A DNA stretch of 12,437 nt from Pseudomonadota bacterium (GTDB lineage: Bacteria > Pseudomonadota > Alphaproteobacteria > Rhodospirillales > 2-02-FULL-58-16). Under the pieces are notes generated by a model. The model had not been told where the DNA came from and ran no database searches. It saw nothing but the letters and a program-made list of their open reading frames with translations. The position numbers and the translations under genes were made by a program. This document shows, one piece after another, positions 1 to 4,996 of the stretch. Location of the stretch: positions 1 to 12,437 of the forward strand of contig JADFHR010000079.1 of assembly GCA_022567015.1 (NCBI GenBank), in the 5' to 3' direction. Each line of letters begins with the position of its first letter. The stretch's first letter is position 1.

Positions 1-234
1 GTCGATGGCGTCGAAGCCCACGGCGCGGTCCATGGCGGCGACCGCCGCTTCCATCACCCGGCGCCGGGCGGCGGGATAGGAGATCAGCTTGCGGCAGTCG
101 ATGTAGACCGGACTGGCCCACCCCGAGGTCAGGGTATAGGGGCGGTCGGGGCGGAAGTTCACCGCCTTGATGTGGAGGAGGAGCCGCGCCGTCTCAAGGC
201 CGGCGGTATCTCCTTGGGGCGAGGGGCTTGGCAT
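1..234 (-). CDS. pyrE: Orotate phosphoribosyltransferase, amino-terminal part (cut by window edge)
   Basis: Orotate phosphoribosyltransferase joins orotate to PRPP to give orotidine 5'-phosphate, the fifth step of pyrimidine synthesis in the cytoplasm. The minus strand reads 78 codons without a stop and leaves the window at base 1. Residues about 17-60 carry the family's amino-terminal pattern: a LLLHIKAVNFRP segment, then TLTSGWASPVYIDCRKL and ISYPAARR, the loop that helps bind orotate. The PRPP-binding motif lies outside the window. I chose the ATG at 232-234. A second in-frame ATG at 271-273 adds 13 residues and is preceded in frame by TAA; neither has an ideal ribosome binding site, so the start is uncertain. 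The gene diverges from the Rap1a-type gene. Family assignment is firm. Confidence 0.92.
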   Translation of the reverse strand, partial: MPSPSPQGDTAGLETARLLLHIKAVNFRPDRPYTLTSGWASPVYIDCRKLISYPAARRRVMEAAVAAMDRAVGFDAID

Positions 235-295
235 ACCCGTGTCCGCGAAAGTTCCTTCCGGCCGGCGTGCCATCCCTGTTTAGAGAGTATTGGCG

Positions 296-318
296 GGCGA
301 GACAATTCCCGAAATCGG
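296..318 (+). repeat. 23-base direct repeat, copy 1
   Basis: The sequence GGCGAGACAATTCCC followed by GAAATCGG recurs at 1067-1089 with 21 of 23 bases identical, and the similarity continues for roughly ten more bases with a short offset (GGTGCCGGCG). The two copies bracket the Rap1a-type gene and are in the same orientation. No further copies were seen in the window. It could be a dispersed chromosomal repeat or the edge of a small cassette. Confidence 0.6.
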
Positions 319-409
319 TGCCGGCGCGTGGCCGCCACGGGATGGCGGCGGCGGGGGGTGCTTTGCGACAAGGCGGCAACCGGATAATCTGTCCGGGCGA
401 TGCGCTCGG

Positions 410-423
410 TTGACCCACGTCAA
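410..423. promoter_or_regulatory. FNR/CRP-family operator-like palindrome
   Basis: TTGACCCACGTCAA is a perfect 5+5 palindrome around a four-base centre and fits the TTGNN-N4-NNCAA pattern bound by the FNR/FixK/Dnr branch of CRP-family regulators. It lies 137-176 bases upstream of the two possible pyrE starts and about 255 bases upstream of the Rap1a-type gene, so the controlled gene is unclear. No clear -35/-10 pair sits at the usual distance. One short palindrome can occur by chance. Confidence 0.35.
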
Positions 424-678
424 GGAAGGCGACCGGGTGCCGTGGGACCATAAAAACCAATACACGCGCTGGCGGAATCCCGTACCCGGGAAACGAAAGT
501 GCAACGGGGCGGCGCGCCCGCCAGACGCGGACGTCCGGACACCCTTTGTGATGGCGAATCGCAGCCCATGGTTCGTCACCGTAAGATGGCCGGCGAGGCG
601 GCCTTCAAGGCGACCGCAGGGAGCGAATCGAATGCGGCCGCGCCGTGGGCGGCCAAGGGAAGCGAGCGGGAGGTCGTG

Positions 679-1038
679 ATGCGTGGTGTTTTGGTTTTTT
701 CGGCTGTCTTGGTCTGGTGGGGGGCGTTTCCTGCCTATGCCGACTCCCGCATCGGGGTCGACGGGACCACCCTGTATGGGTGGTGTAGGACCACCGCGGG
801 AGGCCTGCCCAGCGAACCCGTGGCGGGTTACTGCGCGGGCTTCATCAACGGGGTCGTGGATGTCCATGGCGAAAAGACCACCATATACAGCCATCGGGCC
901 TGCCTACCCCTTTCCGTGACCATCCGAGAGCTGCGCACGATTGTGGTAAAGTGGCTGGAAGACCATCCGGGGAAGCGGCGTCTGGTTGCCCACGGTCTGG
1001 TCGGCCGAGCCCTGTCCGAAGCCTTCCCCTGCCGGTGA
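679..1038 (+). CDS. Secreted Rap1a/Tai-family-like small protein
   Basis: The product has 119 residues. Residues 1-21 form a signal peptide (Arg at 2, hydrophobic core, AYA cleavage site before D22), so it should act in the periplasm. The mature part holds four cysteines (C36, C52, C75, C118), suggesting two disulfides, and the pattern GYCAGFINGVVD ... CLPLSVTIRELR ... VVKWLEDHPGKR ... ALSEAFPCR, which matches the Rap1a/Tai domain. Founding members of that family are periplasmic immunity proteins against type VI secretion amidases, but many family members are orphans of unknown role. No effector gene is nearby. The ATG at 679 was chosen because GGGAGG (668-673) lies five bases upstream and the signal peptide begins there; longer in-frame starts add unconvincing sequence. 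The gene sits between two direct-repeat copies. Confidence 0.85.
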   Translation: MRGVLVFSAVLVWWGAFPAYADSRIGVDGTTLYGWCRTTAGGLPSEPVAGYCAGFINGVVDVHGEKTTIYSHRACLPLSVTIRELRTIVVKWLEDHPGKRRLVAHGLVGRALSEAFPCR

Positions 1039-1066
1039 CCCGGTGCCCGTAGGCGGCATCGGGACC

Positions 1067-1089
1067 GGCGAGACAATTCCCAAGATCGG
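1067..1089 (+). repeat. 23-base direct repeat, copy 2
   Basis: This is the second copy of the repeat at 296-318, with two mismatches, starting 29 bases after the stop of the Rap1a-type gene. It lies in the spacer before the CpaF-type gene and is not part of a recognisable gene. Together the copies delimit a segment of about 770 bases. Confidence 0.6.
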
Positions 1090-1193
1090 GGGCGGTGCCG
1101 GCGGGCGCGCCACCGCAGCGCCATCGCATCGCCGCGCTGGCGTGTTCGCGGTCGCCCGGAGCCGATTCATGGGCCCATACCCGAAATCCCGGA

Positions 1194-1222
1194 TTCACTG
1201 TGCCGACGCCCCGGTGTATAAG
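1194..1222 (+). promoter_or_regulatory. Sigma70-like promoter for the cpaF-type gene
   Basis: TTCACT (1194-1199, 4 of 6 to the -35 consensus) and TATAAG (1217-1222, 5 of 6 to the -10 consensus) are separated by exactly 17 bases. The start point would be near 1229, giving a leader of about 30 bases to the ATG at 1260 and including the AGAAGGGG ribosome binding site (1241-1248). This placement argues against the in-frame GTG at 1233 as the start. Confidence 0.5.
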
Positions 1223-1259
1223 GGCCGGTGCCGTGCCCATAGAAGGGGTCCGTTGGTCC

Positions 1260-2789
1260 ATGAAGAGCAGAGCCAAGAATTTCGGCAAACGCGCGAAAAC
1301 CCCTGCCCCCAAGAAGGAATACATCTCCCGCGACATCGGCAAGCCGGAGAGGCGCAAACGCGACCGCCGCATCATCAAGAAGCCCGTCGGCGTGGAACGC
1401 CGGCGCGGCAACAGGCGTGATAAAAAGGGGCGGAAAAGCCCGTCCGCCGCCGCCCTGGGCCGGCCGCGGGCGGACAGCCTGATGAAGGACGTAGCGCACT
1501 ATCTCTGCGACAGGAAATACTCCCCTTCGCCGGAACTGCGGAAAATCAAGGAGCGTATCTCCAGGAAGGTCGTGGAAGACATCAATGTCGACCAACTGTC
1601 CGACCTGCCCAAGGAAGCGGCACGGGAGGAGATTACCGCTACGGTCATCGCCGTATTACACGAAGAAAACGAGCCCATATCCGAAAGTGAACAGACGGCG
1701 CTGACCGCGGCCATTGTCGACGACATGCTGGGTTTCGGGCCCCTGGAGCCCCTTTTGGCCGATGCCTCGATCACCGAGGTCATGGTCAACGGGCCGGACA
1801 TGGTGTGGGTGGAGAGAGAGGGAAAGCTGGAATTATCGGATGTGACCTTCGACAGCGTCGACCAGTTGATGAACGTGATCGACCGCATCGTGACGCGGGT
1901 TCACCGCCGGGTCGATCAGTCCTCTCCCATGGTCGACGCCAGGCTGCCCGACGGCAGCCGCGTCAACGTCATCATTCCGCCGCTGTCGGTTCATTTTCCT
2001 TCCATGTCCATCCGCAAGTTCGCCGAGGTGAGCATAACCCTGGACGACATGGTGCAGAACGGCGCCCTGTCGTACGACATGGCGCTCCTGCTGCAGATGA
2101 TCGCCAAATACCGCCTGAACGTTCTGATCTCGGGCGGTACGGGGACGGGCAAAACCACCCTGCTCGGCGCCATGTCCAATTATATCAGCGCCACCGAACG
2201 GATCGTGACCATCGAGGATACGGCGGAACTGCGGCTTCCCCAGCCCAACTTGGTGACCCTGGAGAGGCGTCCGCCCAACCTGGAAGGGACCGGTGGGGTC
2301 GAAATCGCCGATCTGCTTGTCAACGCGCTGAGGATGAGACCGGACCGGATCCTTGTCGGCGAGGTCCGGGGCGCCGAAGCGGGCGACATGCTTCAGGCCA
2401 TGAATACCGGCCATGACGGCTCGCTCGGGACCATTCACGCCAACAGTACCAAGGATGCCCTGGTCCGCTTCGAGAACATGATCTGCATGAACCGCAAGCA
2501 CGCGCCCGGAAAGGTGACCCGCCAGCAGATCATGAGCGCCCTCGACGTGGTCATCCAGATGTCCCGGCTGAGTGACGGCGTTCGCCGGGTGGCGTGCATC
2601 ACCGAGATCGTCGGTATGGAGGAGGACATCATCCTGACGCAGGACCTGTACGAGTTCAAAGTCGTCAAGGAGACGTCCGATGGTCTCATAGAGGGCACCT
2701 TCGAGGCGTTGGAGAGGCGGCCCCATTTCTCCGAGAAGATCAAACATTATTCCCTGACCGCCAGGGAGAAGAGGCTGCTTTACCTGTAA
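1260..2789 (+). CDS. cpaF: CpaF/TadA-type secretion ATPase (orphan)
   Basis: A hexameric ATPase of the type II/IV secretion superfamily that normally powers assembly of Flp/Tad pili from the cytoplasmic face of the inner membrane. The product has 509 residues. The conserved part starts near residue 80 and includes MLGFGPLEPLL and EVMVNG (N1 region), Walker A GGTGTGKTT (292-300, Lys298), the Asp box TIEDTAEL (Glu319, Asp320), Walker B RILVGEVRG (363-371, Glu368) and the His box GTIHANS (His393). All catalytic motifs are intact. Residues 1-65 are unusual: rich in Lys/Arg, low in complexity, probably disordered. No cpaB, cpaC, cpaE, tadB, tadC or pilin gene is in the window. It either works with pilus genes elsewhere or has another job. 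The start is supported by AGAAGGGG upstream and by a good promoter. Confidence 0.95.
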   Translation: MKSRAKNFGKRAKTPAPKKEYISRDIGKPERRKRDRRIIKKPVGVERRRGNRRDKKGRKSPSAAALGRPRADSLMKDVAHYLCDRKYSPSPELRKIKERISRKVVEDINVDQLSDLPKEAAREEITATVIAVLHEENEPISESEQTALTAAIVDDMLGFGPLEPLLADASITEVMVNGPDMVWVEREGKLELSDVTFDSVDQLMNVIDRIVTRVHRRVDQSSPMVDARLPDGSRVNVIIPPLSVHFPSMSIRKFAEVSITLDDMVQNGALSYDMALLLQMIAKYRLNVLISGGTGTGKTTLLGAMSNYISATERIVTIEDTAELRLPQPNLVTLERRPPNLEGTGGVEIADLLVNALRMRPDRILVGEVRGAEAGDMLQAMNTGHDGSLGTIHANSTKDALVRFENMICMNRKHAPGKVTRQQIMSALDVVIQMSRLSDGVRRVACITEIVGMEEDIILTQDLYEFKVVKETSDGLIEGTFEALERRPHFSEKIKHYSLTAREKRLLYL

Positions 2790-2812
2790 GCCCGGCACCG
2801 GGGCCCGGGCGG
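2790..2812 (+). terminator. Possible weak terminator after cpaF
   Basis: Just after the stop codon, GCCCGG and CCGGGC can pair in a GC-rich hairpin. A T-run (CCCTTTT) follows only about ten bases later, with G-rich sequence between, so it is at best an imperfect intrinsic terminator. Confidence 0.25.
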
Positions 2813-2852
2813 GGGCGACCCTTTTCCCGCGGACGGCGGGGTGCGCACCGCG

Positions 2853-2869
2853 CGGCCATCGGATGGCCG
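2853..2869. promoter_or_regulatory. Perfect short hairpin upstream of the hydratase operon
   Basis: CGGCCAT and ATGGCCG form a perfect seven-base stem around CGG, 58 bases before the first hydratase gene. It could be an operator, part of a transcript leader, or a terminator stem lacking a T-run. No protein family is implied. Confidence 0.25.
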
Positions 2870-2926
2870 GCGTGGGGATTTCGTGCTACCCTTTGGCCGA
2901 ACGTTGGGACCTCCGGGAAAGGGCGG

Positions 2927-3277
2927 ATGACGATGGCGGACGGGGAGGAAAAAACACCGCGCGGATACCACGACCTGGGCGGACTCCCCGCCGGGCCGGT
3001 GGACCGCTCCGAGCACGTACTCGAGCCCTGGGAGAAACGCGTCGACGTGCTGTGCGGCATCCTGGTCGACAGGAAACGCCGGCTGATGACCATCGACGAG
3101 CGCCGCGACGCCATCGAGGGGCTCGGCGAGGACGCCTACAATTCCATGAAATATTACGAGCTGTGGATGGCGGCGGCCCTCAAGCTGGTGCTGGATAAGG
3201 GCATCCTGACCCGGGACGAGATCGACGGACGGGTCGACGAGATACGCGCCCGCCTGGGCCTGGAGGCGGGACCGTGA
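2927..3277 (+). CDS. Nitrile hydratase / thiocyanate hydrolase-like beta subunit, N-terminal half
   Basis: A 116-residue protein matching the helical amino-terminal half of nitrile hydratase beta. The motif HDLGG is at residues 15-19, followed by EPWEKRVDVLCGIL (33-46), RRDAIE with Arg60 and LGEDAYNSMKYYELW. In classical hydratases a beta Arg in this segment contacts the oxidised cysteines of alpha. The carboxyl SH3-like half is not fused but is encoded by the next gene, with which it shares a GTGA overlap. This split is known in thiocyanate hydrolase and in three-subunit nitrile hydratases such as the toyocamycin enzyme. Related small proteins are hydratase activators, so an accessory role is an alternative, but the complete three-gene set favours a structural subunit. 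GGGAAAGGG lies just upstream of the chosen ATG; ATG 2933 is also possible. Confidence 0.85.
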   Translation: MTMADGEEKTPRGYHDLGGLPAGPVDRSEHVLEPWEKRVDVLCGILVDRKRRLMTIDERRDAIEGLGEDAYNSMKYYELWMAAALKLVLDKGILTRDEIDGRVDEIRARLGLEAGP

Positions 3278-3564
3278 CCGCCCGCTTCGCCGTCGGCGAT
3301 CGGGTGCGGGTCGACGACCGCACCCCGCCCGGGCACATCCGCACGCCCTGGTACATCCGCGGCAAGTCCGGCGTCGTCGCCGACATGGTGGGCGCCTTCG
3401 CCGATCCCGAGGACAGCGCCCGGGGCGGCGACGGGCTGCCCGAACGGCCCTTGTACAGGGTCCGGTTTCGCCAAACCGTTGCCTGGCCCGACTACGCCGG
3501 CGATGGGCGGGACACGGTGGACATCGAGATCTTCGAGCACTGGCTGGAGCCGGAGTCCGGCTGA
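3274..3564 (+). CDS. Nitrile hydratase / thiocyanate hydrolase-like beta subunit, C-terminal half
   Basis: A 96-residue protein equal to the SH3-like barrel that ends nitrile hydratase beta. FAVGDRVRV (5-13) opens the barrel, then PPGHIRTPWYIRGKSGVV (18-35) holds the conserved arginines (Arg23, Arg29) that in the fused enzyme lie near the metal centre, and LYRVRF ... VDIEIFEHWLEP closes the fold. It starts at GTG 3274, overlapping the TGA of the upstream gene, so translation is probably coupled and the two halves made in equal amounts. The order N-half, C-half, alpha is the one I recall for the thiocyanate hydrolase cluster scnB-scnA-scnC. Assignment to the fold is firm; the substrate is not. 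Confidence 0.87.
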   Translation: MTARFAVGDRVRVDDRTPPGHIRTPWYIRGKSGVVADMVGAFADPEDSARGGDGLPERPLYRVRFRQTVAWPDYAGDGRDTVDIEIFEHWLEPESG

Positions 3565-3585
3565 GCGGCCGGGAGGAGGGCACAC

Positions 3586-4221
3586 ATGTCGACGAACGTT
3601 GACGATCACGATCACGACCACGCACGCACCTTCGTCCCCGACGAAGAAGACAGCCTCGGCCAATACGCCATCGTCGAGATGGCGGTGCGCGAGCTGCTGA
3701 TCGAAAAGGGGGTGTTCAGCGCGGACGAGTTCCGCCAGGGGCTCGAGGTCTTCGACAAGGCCGGGCCGCACCTGGGCGCCCGGGCCGTGGCCCGCGCCTG
3801 GACCGACCCGGCATACAAAGAATCTCTGCTCAGCGACGGCTCGGCGGCGGTCAAGGAGTTCGGTGTCGACATGAATCTTACCGAGCTCTACGTGGTCGAG
3901 AACACGCCCCGGGTCCACAACGTCATCGTCTGTACCCTGTGTTCGTGCTACCCCAAGCCCCTGCTCGGCGCGCCGCCGGACTGGTACAAGAGCCGCAACT
4001 ACCGCTCGCGGATGGTGCGCGAGCCGCGCGCCGTGCTGGCCGAGTTCGGCACCACACTCCCCGACGGTGTCGAGGTGCGGGTCCACGACAGCACCGCCAC
4101 CATGCGCTACATGGTGCTGCCCATGCGCCCCGAAGGGACCGCGGACCTCACCCGCGAGCAACTGGAGGCGCTGGTCAACCGGGACGCGATGATCGGCGTC
4201 ACCGTGGTGCCGGCGCCGTAA
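3586..4221 (+). CDS. Cobalt-type nitrile hydratase alpha / thiocyanate hydrolase gamma-like subunit
   Basis: A 211-residue metal-binding subunit. The signature VCTLCSC is present (Cys116, Cys119, Ser120, Cys121); CTLCSC is the cobalt form, whereas iron enzymes usually have CSLCSC. It is followed by YPKPLLG, WYKS, NYRSRMVREPRAVLAEFG and MRPEGT, all family landmarks. Nitrile hydratases commonly have YPWP after the claw; here Trp is replaced by Lys124, and a basic residue at this place recalls thiocyanate hydrolase gamma. Nitrile hydratases turn nitriles to amides; thiocyanate hydrolase releases carbonyl sulfide and ammonia. The amino terminus has a DHDHDH run that may bind metal. GGGAGGAGG precedes the ATG with good spacing, 21 bases after the previous gene. 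No activator, cobalt transporter or amidase gene is adjacent. Family firm, substrate open. Confidence 0.94.
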   Translation: MSTNVDDHDHDHARTFVPDEEDSLGQYAIVEMAVRELLIEKGVFSADEFRQGLEVFDKAGPHLGARAVARAWTDPAYKESLLSDGSAAVKEFGVDMNLTELYVVENTPRVHNVIVCTLCSCYPKPLLGAPPDWYKSRNYRSRMVREPRAVLAEFGTTLPDGVEVRVHDSTATMRYMVLPMRPEGTADLTREQLEALVNRDAMIGVTVVPAP

Positions 4222-4224
4222 AAA
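4206..4224 (+). repeat. 19-base direct repeat, copy 1 (end of the alpha gene)
   Basis: GGTGCCGGCGCCGTAAAAA includes the last codons and stop of the alpha-subunit gene. It recurs at 4444-4462 with one mismatch. The copies flank a palindromic element, as would a duplication made when the element arrived, or they may be part of the dispersed repeat itself. Confidence 0.55.
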
Positions 4225-4270
4225 GGTAAAAAGGGGACATTCGACTTTTTTGGTGCGAAAAACGAAAAAC

Positions 4271-4313
4271 CACAGAGGACACTGCGGACACAGAGGACAC
4301 AGAGGACACAGAG
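4271..4313 (+). repeat. Nine-base tandem repeat CACAGAGGA
   Basis: Nearly five consecutive nine-base units: CACAGAGGA, the variant CACTGCGGA, CACAGAGGA twice, and a final partial CACAGAG. They form the left arm of the palindromic element. Unit length and lack of unique spacers exclude a CRISPR array. Confidence 0.8.
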
Positions 4314-4443
4314 TTTCTCACAGAGATAGGCCGATGCGGCGCAACGCGGCACTTTTCATAGCCTTTTTCCTTCCTCTGCGCTCTCTGTGATCTCTGTGTT
4401 GAAATCCAACCCGTGAAGACCGGGAGGAACGCTGGGGTGGCTT

Positions 4444-4462
4444 GGTGCTGGCGCCGTAAAAA
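4444..4462 (+). repeat. 19-base direct repeat, copy 2
   Basis: GGTGCTGGCGCCGTAAAAA differs by one base from 4206-4224, at a distance of 238 bases. Unlike copy 1 it is not part of a gene. Confidence 0.55.
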
Positions 4463-4500
4463 AAATGGCCAGGACGTGAAGTAAAAGGCCCCTTTTTGAC

Positions 4501-4818
4501 TCAGTTGCCCTTGCGCCGCGGGACGTAGCCTTCTTCGCCCAGGCCCTCGAAATAGAAATCGACCCCCGGGTGGTTGATCGGCGCGTCTGAGTCGTCGGGT
4601 TCCATGTTGCGCTCGGCCACGTAGGTCTGCATTTCGCCGCCGTCGACCAGGACATGATACCAGGGCGCGTTCTTGGGTGGCCGGCTGCGGGCCATGGTCT
4701 CGTACCACTCCTCGCTGCCGTGGAATTCCGGGTCCACGTCGACGATGACGCCCCGGTACTCGAACATCCTGTGCTGGACAAGCTGCCCGACGGCGAACTT
4801 GGCGGTGGTCGTATCCAT
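4501..4818 (-). CDS. hspQ: Heat shock protein HspQ (YccV, hemimethylated-DNA-binding fold)
   Basis: A 105-residue protein, the same length as E. coli HspQ. Family features run through the whole sequence: KFAVGQLVQHRMFEYRGVI near the start, DVDPEFHGSEEWYE, ARSRPPKNAPWYHVLVDGG and TYVAERNMEP. In enteric bacteria HspQ binds hemimethylated DNA, lowers DnaA levels and tunes Lon protease as an adaptor; I assume a similar proteostasis role here. The ATG at 4816-4818 is chosen because GGAGG lies about ten bases upstream and the family's amino terminus begins there; the longer frame adds an unlikely His/Arg-rich stretch. It is last in a run of minus-strand genes after rtcB and ends four bases from the palindromic element, convergent with the hydratase operon. 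Confidence 0.95.
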   Translation of the reverse strand: MDTTTAKFAVGQLVQHRMFEYRGVIVDVDPEFHGSEEWYETMARSRPPKNAPWYHVLVDGGEMQTYVAERNMEPDDSDAPINHPGVDFYFEGLGEEGYVPRRKGN

Positions 4819-4906
4819 GGCCCGGCGCCTCCGGCGGTTACCGTGTCCGGTATGATGGCCACCCGGGGCGCGCCCGGTCAAGGGGCGGCGGCGGCCCGCG
4901 GGCGGT

Positions 4907-4993
4907 CTAACGGTTGGTGAGCCATACGATCACGGACGGGACGACGCCGAGCACCAGCGAGGTGCCGGCGACGAGGCGCGGGGCCCCGGTCAT
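4907..4993 (-). CDS. Possible 28-residue single-span membrane peptide
   Basis: Three bases after the rtcB stop, an ATG opens a 28-codon frame ending in TAG. The product has one hydrophobic stretch (LVAGTSLVLGVVPSVIVWL) closed by TNR, like a single membrane span. AAGGGG at the very end of rtcB lies six bases upstream of the ATG, so coupled translation is plausible. I recognise no family. In GC-rich DNA a frame this short can arise by chance; the ribosome binding site, tight spacing and clean hydrophobicity are the only support. Confidence 0.42.
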   Translation of the reverse strand: MTGAPRLVAGTSLVLGVVPSVIVWLTNR

Positions 4994-4996
4994 CCC

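Larger units (their letters stand above)
274..678. other. Non-coding spacer between pyrE and the Rap1a-type gene
   Basis: About 400 bases without a credible gene. Open frames here give arginine- and proline-rich translations that resemble no protein and are typical of GC-rich non-coding DNA. The stretch holds repeat copy 1 (296-318), an FNR/CRP-like palindrome (410-423), a perfect 10-base palindrome CGGACGTCCG near 528-537, and the ribosome binding site GGGAGG (668-673) of the next gene. No tRNA or terminator was recognised. Confidence 0.5.
4228..4497. repeat. MITE-like palindromic intergenic element
   Basis: A non-coding element between two convergent genes. Its ends are perfect nine-base inverted repeats: AAAAAGGGG (4228-4236) and CCCCTTTTT (4489-4497), with similarity continuing inward (GGGGACATTCGACTT against GGGGCCTTTTACTT read from the other end). 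Inside, ACACAGAG + TCACAGAGA (4306-4326) pairs with TCTCTGTGA + CTCTGTGT (4382-4399), giving a 17-base-pair interrupted stem around a 55-base loop. The AAAAGGGGACATTC start and CACAGAGGA repeats recall dispersed families seen in many proteobacteria, some mobilised by REP-associated (Y1) transposases; that link is from memory. No transposase lies in the window. It may also end transcription from both sides. Confidence 0.6.

Noticed and set aside
290..679. Candidate protein in the pyrE / Rap1a spacer
   Set aside because: The translation is rich in Arg, Pro and Gly without recognisable motifs, and the frame lacks a ribosome binding site.
2927..3277. Reading the first hydratase gene as a nitrile hydratase activator
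   Set aside because: The fold is shared, but the adjacent C-half and alpha genes would then lack the beta N-half, so a structural subunit is the simpler reading; kept as an alternative.
2780..4161. Minus-strand frames opposite the hydratase operon
   Set aside because: Low-complexity Arg/Pro/His-rich translations opposite three recognisable genes.
4271..4400. CRISPR array from the CACAGAGGA repeats
   Set aside because: Nine-base units run head to tail without unique spacers of fixed length; the structure is a tandem repeat within a palindromic element.
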